Assembly (NCBI GenBank): GCA_002305335.1
Contig: DBQR01000023.1
Span: forward strand, 8,621-30,033
Direction of reading: 5' to 3'
DNA length: 21,413 bases
Source: Clostridiales bacterium UBA1389
Lineage (GTDB): Bacteria > Bacillota > Clostridia > Oscillospirales > CAG-382
In this document: one piece after another, positions 1 to 7,193 of the stretch
How positions within the stretch are numbered: the first letter of the stretch is position 1
How the letters are laid out: the number at the start of each line of letters is the position of its first letter
Program-made: the position numbers and the translations under genes
The notes under the pieces: generated by a model
The model's database searches: none
What the model saw: the letters and a program-made list of their open reading frames with translations, nothing else
Told to the model about the DNA's origin: nothing

Positions 1-81
1 TTTCCCAACGAGGCATGGGGCTACGGGGTGTTAGACCTGATTGCCACGATGAACGATCTCAGACAGCTTATTCAGCAATAA
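1..81 (+). CDS. C-terminal end of a Csp-like S8 (subtilisin) peptidase, partial
   Basis: The window opens inside this gene; 26 codons remain before the TAA at 79-81. The surviving tail (FPNEAWGYGVLDL) closely matches the tail of the next protein (YPNNRWGYGILNL), so the two are tandem paralogues of the clostridial S8 family. The WGYG-x-L-(D/N)-L motif forms part of the last helix of the subtilisin fold. The catalytic residues lie outside the window, so activity cannot be judged. Only 13 nt separate this stop from the next start, and that gap holds the next gene's ribosome site, so the two are probably co-transcribed. Confidence 0.8.
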   Translation, partial: FPNEAWGYGVLDLIATMNDLRQLIQQ

Positions 82-94
82 CGGAGGTGCTTTA

Positions 95-1825
95 ATGGAT
101 ATAGAGGAACTCATAGCCAGCGAGGAAAATCAGGCATTGCTAAGGCGACTGTTAAATGACCCCAACGCAGTGGATTTTATTGTGCGGAGGAATACCTTTA
201 CCGAATCCTTAATACAGAATTATGAAATTGCGGTGGCGATAATCGTGGGGGGGCGGTATCTTATCTGCTATGCCTTTGTGGAGGTGTTCGATCAGTTTAC
301 CAGCGTTTTGGGGGCGGGAGCGATTTCCTCGATATCCATAGTTTTAGGTCCCCTTGGCCGTCCCAGCCTTGAAGCAAGCGGCATAACCCAGGTACACCGC
401 CAGCCTTTCCTTGACCTGAGGGGGCAGGGGGTTATAGTAGGAATTGTCGATACCGGTATCGACTACACCCAGGAAGTTTTCCGCTATGAGGACGGCACCA
501 GCAAAATATTATACATATTCGACCAGACGGCTGAGGGCCCCCCGCCCCCCGATTACTATATCGGCGTCGAATACACCAACGAACAGATAAACACCGCCCT
601 TCAAAGCGAAAACCCCCTTGACATTGTGCCGGTAACCGACCCGGCAGGTCACGGCACTTTTTTGGCATCCGTCTCCGCAGGGCGTGAAATCGACAACTTT
701 GTGGGGGCTGCCCCCGACGCAGACCTGATAGTGGTAAAGCTCCGGCGGGCAAGACCCTATTATCTCAACTTGTTTTCGGTACCCGAAAACCAGCAGAACG
801 CCTTTGAATCCAATGCCATAATTTTGGGGATTGACTATATTCTAAACCGGGCCCAGCGCTTAAACCGTCCCGTTGCCATCTGCTTGGGTTTAGGATCCAA
901 CTTCGGCACCCATACTTCATTTTCCATTTTTGAAGAGTATTTGTCCGGCATCGTCAACTTAGCGGGGGTGTGTATCTGCGTGGCGGCGGGGAACGAGAGT
1001 CAGGCAAGGCACCACGCCATGGGGCAGGTTCCGGCAGTAGGCGAAACCTATGACATAGATATTAAAGCGGGGGAAAATGCGGGGGATATTTTCGTTTCCA
1101 TTTGGACGGGGGTTGCCGACCGGATTTCGGTATCCATACGATCACCTACCGGTGAGCTTATACCGCGGGTTCCCGCAAGGTCGGGAGAACCCTATTTCAG
1201 CCAGCTGCTGCTGGAACGGTCTTCGATAAGCATATCATACTTTTTCCCGATTGAGGGGTTGGGGGGTCAGCTTACCGCCGTTAAGATAATAAATGCCACA
1301 TCGGGTATCTGGACCATAACGGTACACGGGGATATTATCCTTGACGGGCAGTTTCATTCCTGGCTGCCCATGACGGGTTTTGTTTCCCCTACTGTTGAGT
1401 TTCTTGCGGCGAACCCCAACTATACCATTACCGTTCCCGCCTCAATGCACGGGGGAATAATCTGCGGCGCTTACAACTACCGCACCGACAGTCTGTTTCC
1501 CCAGACCTCCTGGGGACCCACCCGGGTGGGGGGGATTGCCCCGGATCTGGTGGCTCCCGGAGTGGATGTTATGGGCTATTTCCCCTTCGGGGAGGGGGTT
1601 ATGTCGGGGACCAGCGTGGCTGCGGCGATTACCACCGGAGCGGCGGCGCTGATGCTCCAGTGGGGGATTGTCAAAGGCAATGACCCGGCGCTGTCAACCT
1701 ATCAGATACGGGCTTATCTTATAAGAGGCTGCGATCGTTCGGAAAATCAGACCTACCCCAACAACCGGTGGGGATACGGGATTCTCAATTTGTTCAGAGC
1801 TTTTCAGCTGATGAGGGAGTTATAA
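95..1825 (+). CDS. Csp-like S8 family serine peptidase
   Basis: A 576-residue subtilisin-like protease of the clostridial CspA/B type, the group that includes germination proteases activating the cortex hydrolase SleC. Residues 1 to about 95 look like a prodomain. The catalytic domain then shows Asp119 (IVDTGID), His186 (AGHGTF), the oxyanion Asn300 (AAGNES) and Ser507 (SGTSVAAA), so the triad is complete. About 150 residues between the oxyanion Asn and the Ser region fit the jelly-roll insertion known from CspB; this is inferred from position and beta-rich character. There is no signal peptide. The ATG is set by GGAGGTG at 83-89, five bases upstream. Its partner upstream is a paralogue. The role in germination is inferred; many Clostridia carry several such proteases whose substrates are unknown. 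Confidence 0.88.
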   Translation: MDIEELIASEENQALLRRLLNDPNAVDFIVRRNTFTESLIQNYEIAVAIIVGGRYLICYAFVEVFDQFTSVLGAGAISSISIVLGPLGRPSLEASGITQVHRQPFLDLRGQGVIVGIVDTGIDYTQEVFRYEDGTSKILYIFDQTAEGPPPPDYYIGVEYTNEQINTALQSENPLDIVPVTDPAGHGTFLASVSAGREIDNFVGAAPDADLIVVKLRRARPYYLNLFSVPENQQNAFESNAIILGIDYILNRAQRLNRPVAICLGLGSNFGTHTSFSIFEEYLSGIVNLAGVCICVAAGNESQARHHAMGQVPAVGETYDIDIKAGENAGDIFVSIWTGVADRISVSIRSPTGELIPRVPARSGEPYFSQLLLERSSISISYFFPIEGLGGQLTAVKIINATSGIWTITVHGDIILDGQFHSWLPMTGFVSPTVEFLAANPNYTITVPASMHGGIICGAYNYRTDSLFPQTSWGPTRVGGIAPDLVAPGVDVMGYFPFGEGVMSGTSVAAAITTGAAALMLQWGIVKGNDPALSTYQIRAYLIRGCDRSENQTYPNNRWGYGILNLFRAFQLMREL

Positions 1826-1861
1826 AATTTTGTTTTTACAATCCCTCTCCCTTTAAATTTT

Positions 1862-1890
1862 TTCCGGCGGCAACAGCCGCCGGATTTTAT
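1862..1890 (+). terminator. Intrinsic terminator after the S8 peptidase
   Basis: An 8-bp perfect stem, CCGGCGGC (1864-1871) with GCCGCCGG (1876-1883), has an AACA loop and the tail ATTTTAT. It lies 38 bases after the peptidase stop. A second small C-run/G-run hairpin with a TTCG loop follows at 1891-1903. The U-tract is short, so efficiency is uncertain. Confidence 0.65.
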
Positions 1891-1980
1891 CCCCCTTCGG
1901 GGGCGCATTGTGAAAGAGATTATTTCCATCTCGTACGGATGAACCTTAATTTAAAGTCAGAAATGCTTATCTCACAATGA

Positions 1981-2127
1981 GCCTCCCTTGTGCAAAGGGA
2001 GGTGGCGAGGTGAAACCGAGCCGGAGGGATTGTTTCTCTTATCATAAATGAACATCGCCGTCAGATATGCGGCACTGCCCCTCATCCGTCAGCCTTCGGC
2101 TGATACCTTCCCCGAAAGTCGGAAGGC
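1981..2127 (+). repeat. Paired-hairpin composite repeat, copy 1
   Basis: A 147-bp element with two diverged inverted arms. The left arm (1981-2033) begins GCCTCCCTTGTGCAAAGGGA and ends GGAGGGATTGT. The right arm (2071-2127) begins GGCACTGCCCCTCATCCGTC and ends GGAAGGC. Each arm carries an outer and an inner hairpin. The outer stem of the right arm is degraded here (CCTTCCCCGAAAGTCGGAAGG). The spacer of about 37 bp begins TTCTCTTATC. Copies at 4781-5343 and 5471-5627 share the layout. No gene is seen in this 1826-2207 intergenic stretch. Confidence 0.85.
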
Positions 2128-2135
2128 TTAAATAA

Positions 2136-2170
2136 TAAAAAACCGAAGGGGGTTTCCTTCGGCTTTTTTA
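2136..2170 (-). terminator. Bidirectional terminator downstream of the beta-propeller gene
   Basis: The stem CCGAAGG (2143-2149) pairs with CCTTCGG (2156-2162). It is flanked by an A-run on the left and CTTTTTT on the right, so it can act in either direction. It lies 38 bases past the stop of the minus-strand beta-propeller gene. Confidence 0.8.
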
Positions 2171-2207
2171 CGGTATAAACTTTCTTAAATATATCGATTA
2201 GATTATT

Positions 2208-4184
2208 TTATTCGGGCTTAACGGTATCTTTGATGTTAAACTCCGTCATATCATAGGAAGTTGCCATACAGCGGTCGATTCCTATGGTAACCACATAAAA
2301 GTAGTCGCCGATATAAAGGGTGCGGACACCGTTGTAGCTGTAATACCAATAGGCGTTTTCGTCGTCCGTGTTTTCGAAAGCAAGCTTGGCTTTAAGGACA
2401 AAACCCTCTTCATTGGTATAGGAGTAAACGTAAACCGCCCTGTCCGCCGGGAAGGCTATGATATTTTTTTCGGCATTTATGAGTATTGCCTTGTGGTTGT
2501 AGGAAGCCTGGGAATAATATTCACCGGTAATTACTTCCTTATTTATTTCCTTAACATCCGTGGGGTCGGATATATCAAACATGGAAAGCTTAAGATAGTC
2601 AATCGAGCCTTCGTCGTTGCCGTTCCTGCCGAGACCGAAAAGCAGGCCGTTGTCAAACTTGTGGAGGTAATCGGAAAAGCCGGGTATCTTAAGCTGGGAA
2701 AGGATAACGGGATTGGCGGGGTCGGATAAATCGACCGTAAACAGGGGGTCAACCTGCCGGAATGTCACAAAGTAGCCGTAATCCCCGTCAAACCTGACCG
2801 AATAAACCCGTTCCTCTTTGGCAAGACCTTCGATTTTCCCAACCACCTCAAGGTCATTATTGAGGATATATAACGAGTTGGTCTGGTTGTTCTGAAAATC
2901 CGAAACGGCGATAGTGTCATAAACGATTGTGTCGTTGTACCTTGTATAGGAGTAGGAGTTGACGGTGGTTACTATTCTGAAAAAGCCCTTGTGTTCGTCC
3001 ATGGAAAACTGGTTCAATACCCTACCCGAAACCGTTCCGCTGGCGGTAAATTCCACCCTGCCGTCATCAAGGGTGTACCGCTGGATAAGAGTGCTTGACT
3101 TTTCGGTGATTTTATTGTCCGCCTCTACGGTTTCATAGGATGCTCCTGCGATATAAAGGTTTTGGGTGTTGGCATAAACCATCTCGGCAGAGCCGAGGGA
3201 GGCGGTGTTGGATACCCTTTCCCCCTTTACCGTGTCAATGCCGCTGACAACCGTATAGTTGATGTAGTTGTAAACGGGGCAGATGGAAATGTCTTCGGGG
3301 GGTATCAAGGATGAATTCTCATCCGCATATACCGCCGGAACGAAGGTTTCCGTTTTATCCGGATCGATTTCATAGACATAATAGCTGGAAATAAGATACA
3401 ATGTGTCGCCTATCATCCGGCTGGACAGATTGTAGCCGTCCTGACCGAGGGTGGCAATAAATTCCGGATTTTCCCTGTCGGAAATATCGTATATTTCCGC
3501 ATAGGTGATGTTTTTGTAACTGTTATTGTAGGATCTGTAATAATTACTCTTCAGAACGATCAGCCGTGTCCGGGTTGCATACATGTCTATTGAATAATTA
3601 TAAGAGTAATCTATCTTTTCGTCGTAATCGGGCTTTTCCTCCGCCTGGTCGCCGCTTATACTGAATGTAGAAACAGGGGTCAAAATACCGTCTTTGGCTT
3701 TAATGATATAAACGGTGTTACCCGCTAAAGCATAGATATAATTGCCGTCGTTTTTAACGATATCCGCTTCCTGAACCCCCGCAACCTGCAAATTGGTGTC
3801 GGAATGTTCGGGGGAAGCCCCGTTTGTATTTCCCGGAGGGACAGCTGTGCCTATGTCGTCATAAATTACATCTTCTCTTACCCCGCCGCCAACATATTCC
3901 ATGCTTTTGATTTTCTCATTAATCTCGTTATATAGCTGGGCGTAGTTTGAGGCTTTGCGGATTTCGTTGTTTTTAAAAGTTTTAATCTGCGTGCCGGGTA
4001 TGGCAGCCAGCGCAAAGGTGGCAACCACCACCAGGGCAAGTACCGCCGCCAAAGCGGGGATGCGTTTTACTGGGTTACCCGTAAAATGTTTACGCTTTCG
4101 TGGATGGATTTTGCTTGCCTCAACCGACTCCCGGGAGGGGTTAAGACTGTCCATATCTGCCTTATAGTTCTTCCAGATGCTCAT
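2208..4184 (-). CDS. Membrane-anchored beta-propeller domain protein, possible anti-sigma/sensor
   Basis: A 658-residue protein of the secreted beta-propeller type (Pfam Beta_propel-like, COG4880-like). About 40 basic N-terminal residues are followed by one hydrophobic helix (about residues 41-63, ALAAVLALVVVATFALAAI) and a large extracytoplasmic region. From about residue 130 it shows blade-like repeats such as the NYIYALAGNTVYII segment, YLISSYYVYEID and LDDGRVEFTASG. It starts inside the upstream ECF sigma gene: AAAGGAG (4194-4200) precedes the ATG at 4184 and the reading frames overlap by 23 nt, so translation is probably coupled. The short cytoplasmic N-terminus plus a single TM helix is the layout of an anti-sigma factor; that role is inferred from context. 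It could instead be a sigma-regulated surface protein. Confidence 0.82.
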   Translation of the reverse strand: MSIWKNYKADMDSLNPSRESVEASKIHPRKRKHFTGNPVKRIPALAAVLALVVVATFALAAIPGTQIKTFKNNEIRKASNYAQLYNEINEKIKSMEYVGGGVREDVIYDDIGTAVPPGNTNGASPEHSDTNLQVAGVQEADIVKNDGNYIYALAGNTVYIIKAKDGILTPVSTFSISGDQAEEKPDYDEKIDYSYNYSIDMYATRTRLIVLKSNYYRSYNNSYKNITYAEIYDISDRENPEFIATLGQDGYNLSSRMIGDTLYLISSYYVYEIDPDKTETFVPAVYADENSSLIPPEDISICPVYNYINYTVVSGIDTVKGERVSNTASLGSAEMVYANTQNLYIAGASYETVEADNKITEKSSTLIQRYTLDDGRVEFTASGTVSGRVLNQFSMDEHKGFFRIVTTVNSYSYTRYNDTIVYDTIAVSDFQNNQTNSLYILNNDLEVVGKIEGLAKEERVYSVRFDGDYGYFVTFRQVDPLFTVDLSDPANPVILSQLKIPGFSDYLHKFDNGLLFGLGRNGNDEGSIDYLKLSMFDISDPTDVKEINKEVITGEYYSQASYNHKAILINAEKNIIAFPADRAVYVYSYTNEEGFVLKAKLAFENTDDENAYWYYSYNGVRTLYIGDYFYVVTIGIDRCMATSYDMTEFNIKDTVKPE

Positions 4185-4653
4185 CGGAATAGACTCCTTT
4201 CAGTTTTTCTTTCAGGTTTTGCTTTGCCCGGAAAAGGTGGGATTTTACGGTGGAGGTCAGAAAGCCAGTGACTTTGGAAATTTCCTTAATCGAATAATTT
4301 TCGTAATAAAACAGGTGAACGCAAAGCCGCTGCTTTTCGGGGAGGGACATGACCGCTCCGAACAGTTCCGAAAAGTCGTTGTCGGATTTTTTGGTTACTT
4401 CCGCCGCTTTCTTTTCGATATCGGAATTCCTTTTCCTAACCGCAAGGGTTGACTTTGAACAGTTGATGGCAACCCGCAAGAGCCAGGCCTTTTGATGTTC
4501 TTCGTCGTTGAAATCCTTTTGGTGCCTGACGTAGCGGATAAAAACCTCCTGCATAACGTCTTCAGCGTCTTCACGGTTCTGAAGGTAGGTGTAGGCGGTC
4601 TTAAAAATCATTCCGGAATATTTATCAACCACGTAACCGATATCAACTGTCAT
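4162..4653 (-). CDS. ECF-type RNA polymerase sigma factor
   Basis: A 163-residue sigma-70-family factor of the extracytoplasmic-function group. Sigma region 2 spans about residues 11-75, with the core motif NREDAEDVMQEVFIRY. Sigma region 4 spans about 96-151, with LPEKQRLCVHLFYYENYSIKEI cut by the helix-turn-helix VTGFLTSTVKSHLFRAK. Regions 1.1 and 3 are absent, as expected for ECF factors. The ATG at 4653 is supported by CGGAGG a few bases upstream. It overlaps the beta-propeller gene by 23 nt; such sigma/membrane-protein pairs usually form a signalling unit in which the membrane partner holds the sigma factor. The inducing signal and regulon are not visible here. Confidence 0.93.
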   Translation of the reverse strand: MTVDIGYVVDKYSGMIFKTAYTYLQNREDAEDVMQEVFIRYVRHQKDFNDEEHQKAWLLRVAINCSKSTLAVRKRNSDIEKKAAEVTKKSDNDFSELFGAVMSLPEKQRLCVHLFYYENYSIKEISKVTGFLTSTVKSHLFRAKQNLKEKLKGVYSDEHLEEL

Positions 4654-4682
4654 ATTGTCCTCCGTAATATAAACCTGAGTTT

Positions 4683-4696
4683 CAACCGAAAGGTTG
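4683..4696. promoter_or_regulatory. Perfect short inverted repeat upstream of the ECF gene
   Basis: CAACC-GAAA-GGTTG lies 30 bases upstream of the sigma factor start. Read on the minus strand it begins GCAACCTTTC, which resembles AAC-type -35 elements of ECF-dependent promoters, so it may mark an autoregulated promoter. No clear -10 could be matched. It could equally be a short hairpin in the 5' leader. Confidence 0.3.
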
Positions 4697-4725
4697 CGGA
4701 TGATTTTGAAAATAATGTTAAATTT

Positions 4726-4754
4726 AGAATAACATTTTTATTTTATTTATGCAA
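4726..4754 (-). promoter_or_regulatory. Candidate sigma-A promoter for the ECF/beta-propeller operon
   Basis: On the minus strand, TTGCAT (4754-4749) and TATTCT (4731-4726) are separated by 17 bases. Both hexamers are imperfect and the region is AT-rich, so this is a moderate match only. Confidence 0.35.
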
Positions 4755-4780
4755 TAGCGAATTATGTTATATGTAAAAAT

Positions 4781-5343
4781 GCTTCCCCTTGAGGGGAAGG
4801 GGGACCGCGGTAGCGGTGGATGAGGTGTAGTGCCGACGATGTGGAAGATAAGAGTAATACAATCCACAGTATAAGTATAGGTATTTTTAACCGCCGAAAC
4901 GCATAGAATTCAATAAAACGGGAGGCGGTAAATTTGGATTTCTGGCAGATTCTCGAAATATCTATCATAGCAATCGCATTGGCGTTTTCAATCTACAAAG
5001 CAGTAAAGGCCACATTACAGCTTTCAAGGGATAAAGCTCTGTATCCCATGATACTTCAATACATAACCGAGGCGGAGGCCACCGGAAAAACCGGGGCGGA
5101 GAAATTAAAGCATGTGCTTACTAAAATAGAAGCATACGCCAAGCAAAAGGGCATTTCGTTGGATCTGGTGTATATAAAGGATTTGATTGAAAGGATAATT
5201 GCGGTTACAAAGGTGGTTAATGTTAGGGGGTAATGATTTTTATAAATAAATTTTTTTTATATAAATATAATCGGTTGATTTCGGAAAGAAACAATCCCTC
5301 CGGTGCGGATTTACCGCACCACTTCCCTTTGCACAAGGGAAGC
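4781..5343 (-). mobile_element. Expanded paired-hairpin element carrying a holin-like gene
   Basis: The ends are the two arms of the hairpin repeat in the reverse orientation. 4781-4834 is the right arm (GCTTCCCCTTGAGGGGAAGG ... GTAGTGCCG), and 5291-5343 is the left arm (ACAATCCCTCC ... GCACAAGGGAAGC). In copies 1 and 3 the arms are about 37-47 bp apart; here they are 456 bp apart and enclose the 99-codon gene at 4934-5233. The outer ends match each other (GCTTCCC/GGGAAGC) and both differ from the GCCTCCC/GGAAGGC ends of the other copies, as expected if the two arms belong together. No transposase gene and no clear target duplication were found. Mobility is inferred. The 127 bp between this element and copy 3 hold nothing recognised. 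Confidence 0.5.
4934..5233 (+). CDS. Small holin-like membrane protein (LLH-type candidate)
   Basis: A 99-residue protein with a single N-terminal membrane helix (about residues 5-24, ILEISIIAIALAFSIYKAVK). It is followed by a helical, Lys/Glu-rich region containing TGKTGAEKLKHVLTKIEAYA and KQKGISLDLVYIKDLIERII. This layout resembles phage LLH-family holins (a TM helix, then a G-x-x-K-x-x-x-V-x-x-x-I-E motif and a C-terminal amphipathic helix). The start is TTG at 4934, preceded by GGGAGG at 4920-4925 with eight bases between; no in-frame ATG is better placed. It sits alone, without lysin or other phage genes, inside the paired-hairpin element. Holin activity is not shown; it may be a domesticated cargo gene. 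Confidence 0.62.
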   Translation: MDFWQILEISIIAIALAFSIYKAVKATLQLSRDKALYPMILQYITEAEATGKTGAEKLKHVLTKIEAYAKQKGISLDLVYIKDLIERIIAVTKVVNVRG

Positions 5344-5470
5344 ATCTTTTTAATTAGCATTTCAGCCACTATAAAAGCAGTGTCTTACTGTTTCCTTTAC
5401 AACGATAAAATTTTATAATATAATGGTAAACTGTAACATAATTTATAAGAATTAAGTCATCCGAAAAAAA

Positions 5471-5627
5471 GCCTCCCTTGTGCAAAGGGAGGTGGCACAG
5501 CGAAGCTGTGACGGAGGGATTGTATCCCGCTGGCGCAATCCGAAGCTTTATTTTTATCTTTCCCATATAGCGGCACTACCCCTCATCCGTCAGCCTGAGG
5601 CTGACACCTTCCCCTCAAGGGGAAGGC
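5471..5627 (+). repeat. Paired-hairpin composite repeat, copy 3
   Basis: A 157-bp element and the best-preserved short copy. The left arm (5471-5523) has the outer stem TCCCTTGTGCAAAGGGA and the inner stem CACAGC-GAA-GCTGTG. The right arm (5571-5627) has the inner stem CAGCC-TGA-GGCTG and the outer stem CCTTCCCCTCAAGGGGAAGG. The spacer contains ATCCCGC, which recurs in the 34-bp repeat near 10162. An A7 run before it and a T run after it extend the terminal symmetry and could make the right arm act as a terminator. Confidence 0.88.
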
Positions 5628-5668
5628 TTTTTTCATACACAGCGTAAATGGTGGAATCTGTTTAATTC

Positions 5669-5697
5669 TTGACAAAATCACAGGCAGGTGCTATTAT
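5669..5697 (+). promoter_or_regulatory. Sigma-A promoter for the nitroreductase gene
   Basis: TTGACA at 5669-5674 and TATTAT at 5692-5697 are separated by 17 bases and lie 33 bases upstream of the start codon. The match is strong. Confidence 0.75.
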
Positions 5698-5730
5698 ATT
5701 TATATCAATTCCAGATTATGGGGCGGGAAA

Positions 5731-6465
5731 ATGGACTGTAACATATACGAAATGATATTCAAAAGAAAATCCGTAAGACGGCATGACAGAAATCTAAAGA
5801 TATCCGATGACGAGCTTGAGATTATATACCAGAAAATGAACACCCTTGTCCCATATGACGGGGATATTAAAACCGCCTTTCTTATCGTGCCGTCGGAGAA
5901 AACCTCCTGCAACCGGGGGGAATACTGCCTGGCGGGATACAGCGAAAAAAAGGGCGATTATCTGTTGAATATGGGCTATATGCTGGAACAGATGGATTTG
6001 TTTTTTCCCTTCCTTAACGTCGGTGCCTGCTGGCAGGGGCTTTCAAAACCCGAGTTAAAAAAAACAGACGGTCTTGACTATGTTATTATGCTTTCCTTCG
6101 GAAAATCTGCCGAAAGGAATTTCAGAAGCAGAGAAAATCCCCCCAGGCGGAAAAGCCTTAATGACATCTGGGAGGGGGAATATTATAAAAACGTCGGCAA
6201 AGCCGTAAAGCTTTCCCCTTCGGCAATCAACAGCCAGCCCTGGAGGGTGAAGTCCTTTGAAAGCAAGCTTGAAATCTACCGTACGACCTCCCTGTTTCCC
6301 TTATATCCCAGACCGAAAATGCACTTTTTCAATACAATCGATATGGGAATATTCTGCTATATTCTTGAAGTCTGCCTTGAGCATGAGGGTTTTGGCTTTG
6401 AAAGGGGCGAAACACCCGGACAGTCCAAGGGACTTATACCGGTGACATCGTACAATATTAAATAA
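5731..6465 (+). CDS. Nitroreductase family protein (TM1586-like)
   Basis: A 244-residue flavoprotein of the putative nitroreductase TM1586 group, a tandem-half version of the FMN-dependent nitroreductase fold. The N-terminal half begins with the FMN-phosphate motif KRKSVRRH (residues 11-18). The second half carries LSPSAINSQPWRV (161-173) and NTIDMGIFCYILEV (201-214), both typical of the family. There is no signal peptide, so it is cytoplasmic. The ribosome site is weak (GGGGCGGG, 5720-5727), but the start sits immediately behind a good promoter. It forms a two-gene unit with the flavodoxin-like gene 12 bases downstream, suggesting that the partner supplies electrons or is reduced with it. 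The substrate is unknown. Confidence 0.88.
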   Translation: MDCNIYEMIFKRKSVRRHDRNLKISDDELEIIYQKMNTLVPYDGDIKTAFLIVPSEKTSCNRGEYCLAGYSEKKGDYLLNMGYMLEQMDLFFPFLNVGACWQGLSKPELKKTDGLDYVIMLSFGKSAERNFRSRENPPRRKSLNDIWEGEYYKNVGKAVKLSPSAINSQPWRVKSFESKLEIYRTTSLFPLYPRPKMHFFNTIDMGIFCYILEVCLEHEGFGFERGETPGQSKGLIPVTSYNIK

Positions 6466-6477
6466 AGGGGTATTAAA

Positions 6478-6948
6478 ATGAAAATCGTTTACCAAAGTAA
6501 AACCGGGTTTACCGAAAAATACGCTAAAATGTTGGGTGAAAGGCTGGGCATAACGCCGATAAGGCTTAAGGATTACCGCCCCGCAACAGACGACGAAATA
6601 ATTTTCTTAAGCTGGGTGACTGCCAACGGCATAGCTAAGCTTTCAAAGGTCAAAGGCAAATGTAAAATCAAATGCATAGGCGCGGTCGGGTTAGCAGTTC
6701 CTTCGGAGGAAAACACCAATAACCTGCTGAATGCCAATAAGATATGCGATATTCCCCTCTTTTACCTTCGGGGGGGAGTAGATTTTACAAAGCTGAAGGG
6801 GCTTACCAAATGGCTTATGAAAACCATTGTCAAGAGCGATATCAAAAAGAATGTAATTGTCGGCGACAGCGAAACTATACTTACCAAAGGTATAAGCTTT
6901 GTCAGCGAGGACAATCTTGACGAAATCACGACATTTATTCGCTCATAG
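6478..6948 (+). CDS. Flavodoxin-like protein
   Basis: A 156-residue cytoplasmic protein starting with a flavodoxin FMN-phosphate loop, VYQSKTGFTEKYAKML (residues 3-18; core SKTGFT). A strand/turn follows at residues 42-55 (EIIFLSWVTANGIA), in the position of the flavodoxin isoalloxazine-contact loop. The C-terminal region is more divergent than in classical flavodoxins, so it belongs to the broader flavodoxin-domain group that includes menaquinone-dependent protoporphyrinogen oxidase-like proteins. Its AAGGGG site lies in the 12-base gap after the nitroreductase, and a strong terminator follows, closing the two-gene operon. An electron-carrier role is inferred from the fold and the neighbour. 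Confidence 0.8.
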   Translation: MKIVYQSKTGFTEKYAKMLGERLGITPIRLKDYRPATDDEIIFLSWVTANGIAKLSKVKGKCKIKCIGAVGLAVPSEENTNNLLNANKICDIPLFYLRGGVDFTKLKGLTKWLMKTIVKSDIKKNVIVGDSETILTKGISFVSEDNLDEITTFIRS

Positions 6949-6957
6949 TTAAAACAG

Positions 6958-6987
6958 AAATCCGAAGGCTGACGCCTTCGGATTTTT
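6958..6987 (+). terminator. Intrinsic terminator after the nitroreductase/flavodoxin operon
   Basis: TCCGAAGGC (6961-6969) pairs with GCCTTCGGA (6974-6982), a 9-bp stem with a TGAC loop followed by TTTTT. It lies 9 bases past the stop. It may also catch minus-strand transcripts from the small gene ending at 6998. Confidence 0.88.
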
Positions 6988-6997
6988 CATACAATAA

Positions 6998-7183
6998 CTA
7001 ACCGTCTTCTCCCCCGGGGCCGTCCCGGCGTTCCCGGTTGTCCTGACAGGCGGGACATCCGGTTGAAGTCCACTGGTTGTCGACTTCGCTTTTGGGCGCG
7101 CCGTTTTTATGGGGGGAGGCGGTCTTTTTATCCCCGCCGGGGGATTTATGAATCTTTTTCTTTTGGTTTTTATTATCCTTCAA
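6998..7183 (-). CDS. Small basic protein with a CPAC motif (uncertain gene)
   Basis: A 61-residue open frame starting with TTG at 7183, preceded by GGAAAGGA (SD-like) about seven bases upstream. The product is very hydrophilic and Lys/Pro/Gly-rich in its first half. The C-terminal half has GCPACQDN, a Cys-x-x-Cys pair that could bind metal or form a disulfide. No family is recognised. It lies 58 bases downstream of the Cu/Zn superoxide dismutase on the same strand and stops just before a terminator, which favours a real gene. The lack of an ATG and its low complexity argue against. The 9-bp inverted repeat at 7194-7232 overlaps its ribosome site. Confidence 0.4.
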   Translation of the reverse strand: MKDNKNQKKKIHKSPGGDKKTASPHKNGAPKSEVDNQWTSTGCPACQDNRERRDGPGGEDG

Positions 7184-7193
7184 GTTTATTTTC

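Noticed and set aside
1768..1980. Short plus-strand frame overlapping the end of the S8 peptidase
   Set aside because: It reads through the terminator hairpins and intergenic repeats and has no ribosome site.
5233..5418. Open frame overlapping the stop of the holin-like gene (TAATG junction)
   Set aside because: The overlap looks like coupling, but the frame runs straight through the repeat arm at 5291-5343 and encodes a low-complexity product.
1981..5627. A CRISPR array made of the repeated hairpin units
   Set aside because: The units are few, unevenly spaced, of two arm types in inverted arrangement, and the spacers share sequence; no cas genes are present.
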